Below are positions 27,733 to 36,756 of a stretch of DNA of 64,000 nucleotides, piece after piece. The notes beneath the pieces are model-generated. The model saw only the letters and a program-made list of their open reading frames with translations. It searched no databases and was not told the origin of the DNA. Source of the stretch: Siccirubricoccus sp. G192 (GTDB lineage: Bacteria > Pseudomonadota > Alphaproteobacteria > Acetobacterales > Acetobacteraceae); the NCBI RefSeq assembly GCF_019084075.1, contig NZ_JAHREN010000001.1, positions 2,081,501-2,145,500 on the forward strand, read 5' to 3'. The translations under genes and the position numbers were made by a program. The first letter of the stretch is position 1. Each line of letters starts with the position of its first letter.

Positions 27733-29311
27733 ATGACCGACCTCGTCCCCATCCGCCGCGCCCTGCTTTCGGTGTCCGACAAGACCGGGCTGCTGGAATT
27801 CGGCCGCTTCCTGGCGGGACGGGGCGTCGAGATCCTCTCCACCGGCGGCACGGCGAAGGCGCTGCGGGAGGCGGGCATCGCGGTGAAGGACGTGTCCGAA
27901 CATACCGGCTTCCCGGAGATCCTGGGCGGTCGCGTGAAGACACTGGTGCCGCAGGTGCATGGCGGGCTGCTCGGCCGCCGCGACCTGGCCGAGCATCTGG
28001 CGCAGATGCAGGCGCATGGCATCGCGCCGATCGACCTGGTGGCGGTGAACCTCTACCCCTTCGAGGCGACGGTCGCGAAGGGCGCGGGCTTCGAGGACTG
28101 CATCGAGAATATCGATATCGGCGGCCCCGCGATGATCCGCAGCGCCGCCAAGAACCACGCGCATGTCGCGGTGCTGACCGAGCCGGCGCAATTCGCCGAG
28201 GTGCAGGCGGAGATCGAGGCGCAGGGTGGCACCACGCTGGCGCTCCGGCGGCGCTGCGCGGCGGCGGCCTATGCGCGCACTGCGGCCTATGACACGGCGA
28301 TCTCCCGCTGGTTCGCCGAGCAGGAGGGCCAGGGAATTCCCGCCGCGCCTGGCCCTGGCGGGCGTGCTGCGGCAGACGCTGCGCTATGGCGAGAACCCGC
28401 ATCAGCGCGCCGGCTTCTACACGGATGGCACAACGCGGCCCGGCATCGCCACCGCCGAACAGGTGCAGGGCAAGGAACTGTCCTACAACAACCTGAACGA
28501 CACCGACGCCGCCTTCGAATGCGTGGCCGAATTCGAGCGACCCGCCATCGTCATCGTCAAGCACGCCAATCCCTGTGGCGTGGCCATCGCCGATGATTTG
28601 GCCCTGGCCTGGGACGCGGCACTGCGCTGCGACCCGGTCTCGGCCTTCGGCGGCATCGTGGCGGCGAACCGGAAGCTCGACGCGGCGGCGGCGGAGCGCA
28701 TCGCCGCGATCTTCACCGAGGTGGTGGTGGCACCCGATGCGGATGAGGAGGCCCGCGCGGTTTTCGCGCGGAAGAAGAACCTTCGCCTGCTGCTGACCGG
28801 CGGCCTGCCGGACCCGGCGGCGCCGGGCCTCACCTTCCGCTCCGTCGCCGGCGGCTTCCTGGCGCAGTCGCGCGATGCCGGGCGGGTGGCCGAGGCCGAC
28901 CTCAAGGTGATGACGCAGCGCGCGCCGACGCCGCAGGAGATGGCCGACCTGCTCTTCGCCTTCCGGGTCTGCAAGCATGTGAAGTCGAATGCCATCGTCT
29001 ATGCCAAGGAGTTGGCGACGGTGGGCATCGGCGCCGGGCAGATGAACCGGGTGGAGAGCAGCCGCATCGCCGCCTGGAAAAGCGAGGCCGCGGCCAAGGC
29101 GGCGGGGCTGCCGGAGCCCCTGGCCAAAGGCAGCGTGGTGGCCTCCGACGCCTTCTTCCCCTTCGCCGACGGGCTGGAGACGGCGGCGGCGGCCGGCGCC
29201 ACGGCGGTGATCCAGCCTGGGGGGAGCATCCGCGATGCCGAGGTGATCGCGGCGGCGGATGCGGCGGGGCTGGCGATGGTCTTCACGGGCATGCGACACT
29301 TTCGGCACTGA
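27733..29311 (+). CDS. purH: Bifunctional AICAR transformylase/IMP cyclohydrolase, frameshifted
   Basis: Catalyses the last two steps of IMP synthesis. The IMP cyclohydrolase domain opens [20 protein letters not shown] and has the ISTGG-type loop as [10 protein letters not shown]. The AICAR transformylase domain has [28 protein letters not shown] and KHANPCGVA. Between them the frame shifts by one base near 28321-28335; removing one G from CCAGGGAATTC gives [16 protein letters not shown] and a 525-residue protein, the standard length. Here the run is only three bases, unlike most of the other breaks. Start chosen at ATG 27733 (MTDLVPIRR). Confidence 0.9.
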
Positions 29312-29413
29312 TAGGGCGCGACTCGGGGCGGCTCTGGCTTGACCGGTGACGGGCGCCGAGGTCCGGCGCGGCAACCGGGCATCGCGGCACCGATGTCGTG
29401 AAAGGCATCTCGC

Positions 29414-30433
29414 TTGTCGGATTGGGTCTTGCCGCTGCTGGTGCCGCTCGCCGCCGCCCTGGCGGGCGGGCTGATCACCGCCGCGCTGCTGGCGCTGCGT
29501 CCGCGCGGCGGCGGCGAGGGCGTGGCGCTGCTGGCCGACCGCATGGAGGCGCTCTCCGCCCGGCTCGACGGCGCCGTGGCGGCGCAGAACGAGCGCCTGT
29601 CGCGCGCGCTTGCCGAGGGGGCGGACCGCACCCAGGAGAGCGCACGGCGCATCCATGAACGGCTCGCCGTCATCGACGCGGCGCGCGCCAATCTGGAGGC
29701 GCTGGGCGGGCAGGTGCAGTCCCTGGCCGCCATCCTCGGCAACAAGCAGGCCCGCGGCGCCTTCGGCGAGGTGCAGTTGCGCGACATGCTGGCGGACCGG
29801 CTGCCCGCTGATGGCTTCGCCTGGCAGCACACCCTCTCCAACGGCACGCGCTGCGACTGCCTGATCCATCTGCCCTTCCCGCCGGGGCCGATCGCGGTGG
29901 ACAGCAAATTCCCCCTCGAAGCCTGGCGGGCGCAGCGCGAGGCCACGAACGAGCCCGCCCGCGCCGCCGCCGCCCGCCGCTTCGCCGCCGATATCCGCAA
30001 GCATGTGGAGGACGTCGCCACCAAATACATCCGCCCCGGCGAGACGGCCGAGGGCGCGCTGATCTTCCTGCCCTCCGAGGCGCTGCATGCCGAATTGCAC
30101 GGCTCCCATGCCGCGCTGGTGGCGGAGGCCGCGCGACGCGGCGTCTATCTCGTCTCCCCCGGGACGATGTGGGCCGTGCTCGGCACCATGCGGGCGCTGA
30201 TGCGCGACGTGCGGCTGCGGGCCGAGGCCGGGAACCTGCGCCGGGAAGTGGCGCGGCTGGTGGAGGAAACCACCCGGCTCGACCGCCGCGTCGCCAGCCT
30301 GAAGCGGCACTTCACCGAGGCGCAGGGCGACCTGCACGGCATCGAGATCACCGCGCAGAAGATCACCACCGCCGGCGCCCGGATCGAGGCGGTGGAGATC
30401 GATGTCCCGGGCCCGATGCGGGCCGCCGAGTGA
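29414..30433 (+). CDS. rmuC: DNA recombination protein RmuC
   Basis: 339 residues from a TTG start ([16 protein letters not shown]). One N-terminal membrane helix, a coiled coil (about 40-90), then the nuclease-like RmuC domain with [29 protein letters not shown] and [18 protein letters not shown]. RmuC limits inversions at short repeats in E. coli. Its stop overlaps the GTG start of the next gene (GTGA), so the two are coupled. A 102-bp gap separates it from purH. Confidence 0.9.
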   Translation: MSDWVLPLLVPLAAALAGGLITAALLALRPRGGGEGVALLADRMEALSARLDGAVAAQNERLSRALAEGADRTQESARRIHERLAVIDAARANLEALGGQVQSLAAILGNKQARGAFGEVQLRDMLADRLPADGFAWQHTLSNGTRCDCLIHLPFPPGPIAVDSKFPLEAWRAQREATNEPARAAAARRFAADIRKHVEDVATKYIRPGETAEGALIFLPSEALHAELHGSHAALVAEAARRGVYLVSPGTMWAVLGTMRALMRDVRLRAEAGNLRREVARLVEETTRLDRRVASLKRHFTEAQGDLHGIEITAQKITTAGARIEAVEIDVPGPMRAAE

Positions 30434-31677
30434 GCCTGCTCCAGCTCCAGGCGCTGCTCGGCCTGCCCCTGCTCTGCCTGCTGGCCTGGGGCCTCGGCGG
30501 CTGCCGGCGCGGGGTGCGGCCGCGGCTGGTGGCGGCCGGGCTGCTCGGCCAATTGCTGGTGGCGGCGGCGCTGCTGCACATCCCGCCGCTGCGCGCCGGC
30601 TTCGCCCTGGTAGGCGATGCGGTGGAGGCGCTGGCGCGGGCTACGCGGGCGGGCACCGCTCTGGTCTTCGGCTATCTCGGCGGCGCGCCGCTGCCCTTCG
30701 CCGAACTGGCGCCCGGCGGCAGCTTCATCCTGTTCTTCCAGGCGCTGCCGCTGGTGCTGGTGGTGGGCGCACTCTCGGCGGTGCTGTATCACTGGCGGGT
30801 GCTGCCGGCGGTGGTGGCGGGGCTGGCACGGGGCTTGCGCTGGCTGTTCGGGCTGTCCGGGGCCTGCAACCTCTCGGTCGCCGCCAATGTCTTCGTCGGC
30901 ATGGTGGAGGCGCCGCTGCTGATCCGCCCCTGGCTCGCTGGCCTCACCCGCGCCGAGCTCTTCGTGGTGATGGTCGCGGGGCTTGCCACCATCAGCGGCA
31001 ACATGCTGGTGGTCTATGCCACGATGATCGCGCCCGTGGTGCCGGATGCGGCGGGGCAATTACTGACCGCCAGCCTGGTCTCGGCGCCGGGCGCCATCCT
31101 CGCCGCGATGCTGATGCTGCCGGAGCGTGCGGCGGGCGGCGCGGCGGCGCCGGAAGGCCCGGCGCCCCGCCTCTATGACGGCACCATGGATGCGGTGGTG
31201 CGTGGCACCGCGGATGGGCTGCAATTGCTGCTCGGCATCATGGCCTCATTGATCGTCTTCGTGGCGCTGGTGGCGCTGGCGGATGCGATGCTGGAGCCGC
31301 TGACCGGCCTCACCCTGCAACGCATCGCCGCCTGGGTCTTCTGGCCGCTGGCCTGGGCCATGGGCGTGCCGGCGGCGGAGGCGGGGACCGTCGCGCGGCT
31401 GCTCGGCGTGAAGGTGGTGATCAACGAATTCGTCAGCTACCTGGAACTGGCGGCTTCGGGCGGCGCTGGCCTGGCGGAACGCTCGCGCCTGATCCTCACC
31501 TATGCCCTGTGCGGCTTCACCAATTTCGGCTCGGTTGGGATCATGGTGACGGGCATGGCGGGGATGTGCCCGGAGCGGCGCTCGGAGATCGTCGCGCTCG
31601 GCCTGCCCAGCCTGGTGGCGGCCAGCATCGCCTGCTGCATGGCGGGGGCGACGGTGGGGGTGCTGACGGCGCCCTGA
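30430..31677 (+). CDS. Concentrative nucleoside transporter (CNT/NupC family)
   Basis: 415 residues, GTG start overlapping the rmuC stop. About ten hydrophobic segments. CNT signatures: ANVFVGMVEAPLLIRPWL (nucleoside-binding helix hairpin) and GVKVVINEFVSYLEL, followed by CGFTNFGSVGIMVTGM. It should import nucleosides with H+ or Na+. Placement near purH would fit purine salvage beside synthesis, but rmuC is its direct partner. Confidence 0.85.
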   Translation: MSLLQLQALLGLPLLCLLAWGLGGCRRGVRPRLVAAGLLGQLLVAAALLHIPPLRAGFALVGDAVEALARATRAGTALVFGYLGGAPLPFAELAPGGSFILFFQALPLVLVVGALSAVLYHWRVLPAVVAGLARGLRWLFGLSGACNLSVAANVFVGMVEAPLLIRPWLAGLTRAELFVVMVAGLATISGNMLVVYATMIAPVVPDAAGQLLTASLVSAPGAILAAMLMLPERAAGGAAAPEGPAPRLYDGTMDAVVRGTADGLQLLLGIMASLIVFVALVALADAMLEPLTGLTLQRIAAWVFWPLAWAMGVPAAEAGTVARLLGVKVVINEFVSYLELAASGGAGLAERSRLILTYALCGFTNFGSVGIMVTGMAGMCPERRSEIVALGLPSLVAASIACCMAGATVGVLTAP

Positions 31678-31694
31678 AGGAAGGAGGCGCCGCG

Positions 31695-32429
31695 ATGGTC
31701 CGGGACGGAACCTACCCGCCGCTCGACACGCCGAAGCCGGTGGCGCCCGGGGTCTGGGTGGTGGATAGCGGGCCGCAGCGCGTGTTGGGCCTGCCCTTCC
31801 CGGTGCGGATGACGGTGCTGCGGCTGGAGGATGGCGGGCTCTGGCTGCATTCCCCGACCCGGCACAGCCCGGGCCTTGCCGCCGCGCTGGCGGAATGCGG
31901 CCCGGTGCGCCATCTGCTGGCGCCCGGCACCGCGCATTGGACGCATCTGCCGGGCTGGCAGGCGGCCTTCCCCGAGGCCCGGCTCTGGGCCGCCCCGGGG
32001 GTCGCGGAACGGGCTCGGCGCCAGGGCGCGGCACTGCGCGTGGATGGCGTGCTGGCCGAGGCGCCGCCACCCGACTGGGCCGGGGAGATCGAGCAGGCGG
32101 TGCTCAGCGGTCCGGGTTTCGTGGAGGTGGCCTTCCACCACCGTCCGAGCCACAGCCTGGTGCTGACCGACAGCATCCAGGCCATGGAACCGGCGCGCCT
32201 GCCGTTTGCCATGCGGCTGCTGGTCCGCGCCCTCGGTGTGGCTGGGCCGGAGGGTGGCACGCCAATCCAGCTTCGCCTGCTGCTCGGCCGGCGGCGCGCG
32301 GCGAACCGCGCGGCCGCGGCACGGCTGCTCGCCCTGGCGCCGGAGCGGGTGATCTTCGCGCATGGCGCCTTCTACGCGGCGGATGGCAAGGCGCAGTTGC
32401 GGCGGGCCTGGGGGTGGCTGCTGGATTAG
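31695..32429 (+). CDS. DUF4336 domain-containing protein
   Basis: 244 residues with a perfect AAGGAGG ribosome site 7 bp before ATG. It looks like a reduced metallo-beta-lactamase fold: WLHSPTRHSPGL and HLLAPGTAHWTHLPGW hold histidines at positions where the beta-lactamase HxHxDH motif would lie, and VIFAHGAFY ends the fold, but the canonical motif is absent. No established activity. It is 17 bp after the transporter gene and ends 9 bp before a perfect 18-bp inverted repeat. Confidence 0.7.
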   Translation: MVRDGTYPPLDTPKPVAPGVWVVDSGPQRVLGLPFPVRMTVLRLEDGGLWLHSPTRHSPGLAAALAECGPVRHLLAPGTAHWTHLPGWQAAFPEARLWAAPGVAERARRQGAALRVDGVLAEAPPPDWAGEIEQAVLSGPGFVEVAFHHRPSHSLVLTDSIQAMEPARLPFAMRLLVRALGVAGPEGGTPIQLRLLLGRRRAANRAAAARLLALAPERVIFAHGAFYAADGKAQLRRAWGWLLD

Positions 32430-32438
32430 GCCCGGTCG

Positions 32439-32487
32439 GGCCTGGAGCATGATGCGTTCACCTCGTTCACGCATCATGCTCCAGGCC
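32439..32487. terminator. 18-bp perfect inverted repeat between convergent genes
   Basis: GGCCTGGAGCATGATGCG (32439-32456) pairs perfectly with 32470-32487; the 13-base loop reads TTCACCTCGTTCA. TTTGTTTG follows the right arm, so it can terminate the + strand operon. The GAGCATGATGCGTTCAC core resembles the two TAGAGC elements in this window and intergenic repeats common in alphaproteobacteria, so it is probably both repeat and terminator. Confidence 0.7.
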
Positions 32488-32493
32488 TTTGTT

Positions 32494-32546
32494 TGATCGC
32501 GTGATTCACGCTTTTCGGTGCGAGCACCTCAAGCGATCACGCTCTA
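32494..32546. repeat. REP-like intergenic hairpin, copy 2 (contains a stop codon)
   Basis: TGATCGC (32494-32500) pairs with GCGATCA (32533-32539), and GGTGC-GA-GCACC (32517-32528) forms an inner stem. The right end, GCTCTA, read on the minus strand is TAGAGC; its TAG is the stop codon of the cupin gene. It shares GATTCACGCT-TCGG with copy 1 at 12895-12945 although the inner stems differ in sequence, as expected if pairing rather than sequence is conserved. Confidence 0.65.
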
Positions 32547-32948
32547 ATGGACCGGGTCGAGGAAAGGCATCCCCGGCTCCGTCACATAGACGATCAGCAC
32601 CCGCAGCGGCGCATCGGCGCTGCGGTTGTAGCCGGTCATGCGCACGCCCGGCGGTTCCACCATTGCCTGCCCGGCGCGCACGGTGACGGGTTCGCGGCCT
32701 TCCATCTCCAGGGTGAAGGCGCCTTCCAGCACATAGACGGTCACCGGGAAGCGATGGGTATGGAACGGAGTGCGGTCGCCGGGGCGGATGGTGGCGGTCA
32801 TCACCTGCACCTCCTGCCGCTCGCCGCGCGGCATCCCCTCCACCACCTCGCGGAGCACCAGGTTGGGGCGGGCAAGGCCGGGTTCCTGGGCCGCGGCCGG
32901 CAGGCCAAGGGCGCACAGGCTGGCAAGCAGGGCAGGGGCGAGGCGCAT
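32544..32948 (-). CDS. Periplasmic cupin-domain protein
   Basis: 134 residues. Signal peptide MRLAPALLASLCALGLPAAA, then one cupin domain: PGDRTPFHTHRFPVTVYVLEG (read as two parts, the HxH and the E-containing strand) and the second motif PPGVRMTGYN, where the usual second histidine is not obvious. A metal site is likely but partial. Function unknown; single-domain exported cupins often act as sensors or detoxifying enzymes. The TAG stop lies inside the REP-like hairpin. Divergent from the aminotransferase. Confidence 0.7.
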   Translation of the reverse strand: MRLAPALLASLCALGLPAAAQEPGLARPNLVLREVVEGMPRGERQEVQVMTATIRPGDRTPFHTHRFPVTVYVLEGAFTLEMEGREPVTVRAGQAMVEPPGVRMTGYNRSADAPLRVLIVYVTEPGMPFLDPVH

Positions 32949-33064
32949 GGGTTCGGTCCTCCAGCCGGGAACGCTACCGCAGGCTGGCCGGCCCTGGAAA
33001 TCCTGCCTTGCGCCGCCGGGCACCGCATGGATCATGGCGCCCTTGTCCGCCGGAAGGACCCGCC

Positions 33065-34402
33065 ATGAGCCACCTCGTCCATCGCAGCCTGCGCGCCGAT
33101 CCCCCCATCGCCGTGCGTGGCGAGGGAATCTACCTCTATGACCAGGCGGGGCGGGAGATCATCGACGGCTCCGGCGGCGCGGCGGTGGCCTGCCTCGGCC
33201 ATGGGCACCCCAAGGTGATCGCCGCCATCAAGGCGCAGCTCGACCGGCTGACCTATGCCCATACCAGCCTCTTCTCCTGCGAAAGCGCGGAGCAACTGGC
33301 CGATATGATGGTGGGCCATGCGCCGGGCGGCCTGACCCATGCCTATTTCTGCTCCTCCGGCTCCGAGGGGAACGAGGCGGCGCTGAAGATGGCGCGGCAG
33401 TATTTCCTGGAGATCGGCCAGCCCCAGCGCACACGCTTCATCGCCCGCCGGCAGAGCTACCATGGCAATACCCTCGGCGCGCTCGCGGCCGGCGGCAACG
33501 CCATGCGCCGGGCACCCTATGCGCCGCTGCTCTCGGACGCCTTCAGCCATGTCTCGCCCTGCTATGCCTATCGCGACAGGCGTGACGGTGAAAGCGACGA
33601 GCAGTATGTGGCGCGGCTGGCGGCGGAGCTGGAAGCGGAGTTCCAGCGCCTCGGGCCGCAGAATGTCATCGGCTTCATCGCCGAGACGGTGGTGGGCGCG
33701 ACCCTTGGCTGCGTCACCGCGCTGCCGGGCTATTTCCCGGCGATGCGCGCGGTCTGCGACCGGCATGGTGCCCTGCTGATCCTGGACGAGGTGATGAGCG
33801 GCATGGGCCGCACCGGGACGCTGCATGCCTGGGAACAGGAAGGCGTGGTGCCGGATATCGAGATCGTCGCCAAGGGGCTCGGCGCCGGCTACCAGCCGAT
33901 CGGCGGCATCCTCGTCTCCGGCCGGGTGATCGAGGGGCTGCGTGCCGGCAGCGGCGCCTTCATGCATGGCCATACCTACCAGGCGCATCCGGTCGCCTGC
34001 GCCGCCGCCGTCGCGGTGCAGCAGGTGATCGCGGAGGAGCATCTGCTGGAAAACGTCCAGGCCATGGGGCGGCGGCTGGAGGCGGGCCTGACCGAGCGCC
34101 TTGGCAACCACCGCCATATCGGCGACATCCGCGGCCGCGGGTTGTTCTGGGCGGTGGAATTCGTGGCCGACCGCGCCAGCAAGGCGGTCTTCGACCCGGC
34201 GCTGAAGCTGCATGAGCGGGTGAAGCAGGAAGCCTATGCGCGCGGCCTGGCCTGCTACCCCATGGGCGGCACCATCGACGGCAAGCGGGGCGACCACGCC
34301 ATCCTGGCGCCGCCCTATATCGTGGATGCGGCGCAGGTCGATGCCATCCTGGACCACTTCGGCGCGGCGATCGACGCCGCGCTGGCCAGCCTGCCCGCCT
34401 GA
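33065..34402 (+). CDS. Class III PLP-dependent aminotransferase
   Basis: 445 residues. Fold type I aminotransferase of the omega-amino-acid/diamine group. Signatures: GGAAVACLGHGHPKV, FCSSGSEGNEAALKMARQ for phosphate and cofactor contacts, ILDEVMSGMGRTG with the PLP aspartate, and the Schiff-base lysine in IVAKGLGAGYQPIGG. Substrate cannot be fixed; beta-alanine, GABA or a similar omega-amino acid is typical. The start ATG at 33065 follows GGAAGGACC. An amino-acid ABC receptor follows after 23 bp, suggesting uptake and deamination of one compound. Confidence 0.85.
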   Translation: MSHLVHRSLRADPPIAVRGEGIYLYDQAGREIIDGSGGAAVACLGHGHPKVIAAIKAQLDRLTYAHTSLFSCESAEQLADMMVGHAPGGLTHAYFCSSGSEGNEAALKMARQYFLEIGQPQRTRFIARRQSYHGNTLGALAAGGNAMRRAPYAPLLSDAFSHVSPCYAYRDRRDGESDEQYVARLAAELEAEFQRLGPQNVIGFIAETVVGATLGCVTALPGYFPAMRAVCDRHGALLILDEVMSGMGRTGTLHAWEQEGVVPDIEIVAKGLGAGYQPIGGILVSGRVIEGLRAGSGAFMHGHTYQAHPVACAAAVAVQQVIAEEHLLENVQAMGRRLEAGLTERLGNHRHIGDIRGRGLFWAVEFVADRASKAVFDPALKLHERVKQEAYARGLACYPMGGTIDGKRGDHAILAPPYIVDAAQVDAILDHFGAAIDAALASLPA

Positions 34403-34425
34403 CCTTTTCTGGAGGAAATCGAAGC

Positions 34426-35449
34426 ATGAGAACCTGGCTTCTGGCTGCGGCGCTGGCCGTGGCGGGTGTGGCGGGCGCTGCCGCCCAGACCCCGGCATCG
34501 CAGACCCTGGCCGCGGTGAAGCAGCGCGGCCAGTTGATCTGCGGCGTGTCGCAGGGCTTTGCGGGCTTCTCCGCGCCGGACAGCCGTGGCGAGTTCCGCG
34601 GGCTGGACACGGATTACTGCCGCGCGGTCGCCGCCGCGGTGCTGGGCGATGCCACCAAGGTGCGCTTCGTGCCGCTGACCGCGCAGGCGCGCTTCACCGC
34701 GCTGCAGACCGGCGAGATCGACGTGCTGTTCCGCAATCCCACCCAGACCTTCCTGCGCGACACCTCGCTCGGCCTGAACCAGGGGGGCGGTGAATTTCTA
34801 CGACGGCCAGGGCTTCGCAGTGCGCCGCGATGCCAATGTCGGCAAGGTGCAGGAACTGGATGGCGCCACCATCTGCGTGGCGCAGGGCACCACGCATGAG
34901 TTGAATCTCGGCGACATCTTCCGCGCCCGCAACATCCGCTTCCAGCCCGTGATCTTCGAGCGCATCGACACGATGTACGAAGCCTTCTTCGCCGGCCGCT
35001 GCGACGCCATGACCCAGGATGCCAGCGCCCTGGCCGGGGCGCTGACGGTGGCGCGCGACCCCGCCGCCTACCAGGTCCTGGAGGAGACGATCAGCAAGGA
35101 GCCGCTCGGCCCCTTCACCCGCAATGGCGATGAGCAGTGGTCCAACATCATCCTGTGGGTGCATTACGCGCTGGTCGAGGCGGAGGAGCTTGGCGTGACC
35201 TCCGCCAATGCGGAGGAGCAGGCGCGCGGCCAGAACCCGACCGTGCAGCGCCTGCTTGGCACCAGCGGCGAATTCGGCGCCCGGCTCGGCCTCGACAATC
35301 GCTGGAGCTTCAATGCCATCAAGGCGGTGGGGAATTACGGCGAGGTCTTCGAGCGGAATGTCGGCCAGGCCAGCCCGCTGAAGCTGCGCCGCGGGCTGAA
35401 CGGGCTCTGGACCCAGGGCGGCTTGATGTACGCGATCCCGTTCCGTTGA
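34426..35449 (+). CDS. Amino-acid ABC transporter binding protein (AapJ-like), frameshifted
   Basis: Signal peptide MRTWLLAAALAVAGVAGAAA, then a family 3 periplasmic binding protein: TLAAVKQRGQLICGVSQG, GLDTDYCRAVAAAVLG and ALQTGEIDVLFRNPTQT. The frame is lost in a G6 run (34782-34787); removing one G gives NQGAVNFYDGQGF and joins QELDGATICVAQGTTHE through to GGLMYAIPFR, 340 residues, the AapJ length. AapJ binds many L-amino acids. The permease and ATPase (aapQMP) are not here. Context links it to the preceding aminotransferase. Confidence 0.83.
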
Positions 35450-35550
35450 AGGGGCGTGCCGGGGAGGGGCGGGGCAACCCCCCGGCCCTTCCTGGCGTTC
35501 TACCCCCGAAGCCGCCGTGCATCGCGGCGTGCATCCAGAGGAGCACGGGA

Positions 35551-35742
35551 ATGGACAAGGACCGCATCGAAGGCGCCGGCAAGCAGGTGAAGGGCGCCGT
35601 CAAGGACGCCGTCGGCAGCGTCACCGGCGACAGCAAGATGCAGGCCGAGGGCAAGATGGACAAGGCCGAGGGCAAGGCACAGAACGCCGTTGGCGGGGTC
35701 AAGGACGCGGCCCGCGACGCGGTGAACAAGGACCGGAGCTGA
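35551..35742 (+). CDS. CsbD family stress protein
   Basis: 63 residues. Begins MDKDRIEGAGKQVKGAVKDA, the CsbD signature, with alternating glycine/lysine/alanine and no aromatic residue, as expected of a small, largely disordered general-stress protein. Function is unknown in molecular terms; members are strongly induced by envelope or osmotic stress. AGAGGAGCACGGG places a ribosome site before the ATG. The gene stands alone and converges with recR. Confidence 0.88.
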   Translation: MDKDRIEGAGKQVKGAVKDAVGSVTGDSKMQAEGKMDKAEGKAQNAVGGVKDAARDAVNKDRS

Positions 35743-35781
35743 GTTCAACCAGGGCGCGGCGCGGGTCGCGCCCTGGCCTTC

Positions 35782-36378
35782 CTAAACCGCGCGCCGGGCT
35801 TTCAGCGCGGCTGCCAGGGTTCCCTCATCCAGCACATCCAGCGCGCCGCCCATGGGCACGCCCTGGGCCAGTCGCGTTACCGGCACGCCAGCCGGTTTCA
35901 GCCTGTCCGTAAGGTAATGCGCCGTCGTGGCGCCATCCACTGTGGCCGGCAGCGCCAGGATCACCTCCTCCACGCCGCCTTCCGCGATCCGCGCCAGCAG
36001 CGGCTGCACCGCCAGATCCTCCGGCCCGATGCCGCCCAGCGCCGAGAGCGTGCCGCCCAGCACGTGATAGAGGCCGCGATGCGCATGCGCGCGTTCCAGC
36101 GCCCAGAGCTCGGCAACGCCCTCCACCACGCAGATCACGCCATGGTCGCGGTTCGGGTCGCGGCAGATGCCGCAGGGATCGCGCGCATCGAGGTTGCCGC
36201 AGAGCCGGCAGCGCCGCACCGCCGCCGCCGCATCGCGCAGTGCCGCGGCCAACGGCAGCATGGCCTGTTCCGGCTGCATCAGCATCCTGAGCACCGCGCG
36301 CCGCGCGCTGCGCCGGCCGAGGCCGGGCAGCTTCGCCAGCAGGCCGATCAGGTGCTCGACGGGATCGTGTTCGATCAT
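35782..36378 (-). CDS. recR: Recombination mediator RecR
   Basis: 198 residues. HhH motif LPGLGRRSARRAVL, four-cysteine zinc finger CRLCGNLDARDPCGIC, and the Toprim domain (ICVVEGVAELWALE to TVDGATTAHYL). It acts with RecF and RecO in gap repair. I take ATG 36378 (MIEHDPVEHL) rather than a GTG four codons earlier. Third gene of the dnaX-ybaB-recR operon, 34 bp after ybaB. Confidence 0.94.
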   Translation of the reverse strand: MIEHDPVEHLIGLLAKLPGLGRRSARRAVLRMLMQPEQAMLPLAAALRDAAAAVRRCRLCGNLDARDPCGICRDPNRDHGVICVVEGVAELWALERAHAHRGLYHVLGGTLSALGGIGPEDLAVQPLLARIAEGGVEEVILALPATVDGATTAHYLTDRLKPAGVPVTRLAQGVPMGGALDVLDEGTLAAALKARRAV

Positions 36379-36412
36379 CGGCAATGGCACGGCGCCTGGC
36401 GCCGGCCCCGGT

Positions 36413-36748
36413 CTAGAAGGGCAGCTTGAGGCCGCCGGGCAGGCCGCCCGGCAGGTTCAGCCCGGCGGTGGCCTTCTGCATCTCCTCGGCCATCTGCGCC
36501 TCGACCTTCTGCTTGGCATCGGCATGGGCGGCGACCAGCAGGTCCTCCAGCACTTCCCGGTCATCGGCGACCATCAGGCTGGGGTCGATGGCGACGCGCT
36601 TCAGGTCGCCCTTGCCGGAGAGCGTGACCTTCACCATGCCGCCACCGGCCGCGCCCTCCACCAGGGTGGCGTCGAGCTTCGCCTGCATCTCCTGCATGCG
36701 GGTCTGCATCTGCTGCGCCTGCTTCAGCATATTGCCGAGGTTCTTCAT
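36413..36748 (-). CDS. ybaB: YbaB/EbfC nucleoid-associated protein
   Basis: 111 residues. Starts [19 protein letters not shown], the usual N-terminal helix, followed by the [18 protein letters not shown] sheet and a Gly/Pro-rich C-terminus. Dimeric DNA-binding protein. It lies 8 bp after dnaX and before recR, a gene order conserved in many bacteria. Confidence 0.94.
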   Translation of the reverse strand: MKNLGNMLKQAQQMQTRMQEMQAKLDATLVEGAAGGGMVKVTLSGKGDLKRVAIDPSLMVADDREVLEDLLVAAHADAKQKVEAQMAEEMQKATAGLNLPGGLPGGLKLPF

Positions 36749-36756
36749 GGCATTGG

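Noticed and set aside
31695..32429. DUF4336 gene as a functional metallo-beta-lactamase
   Set aside because: The general layout is similar, but the HxHxDH metal motif is absent, so no hydrolase activity is claimed.
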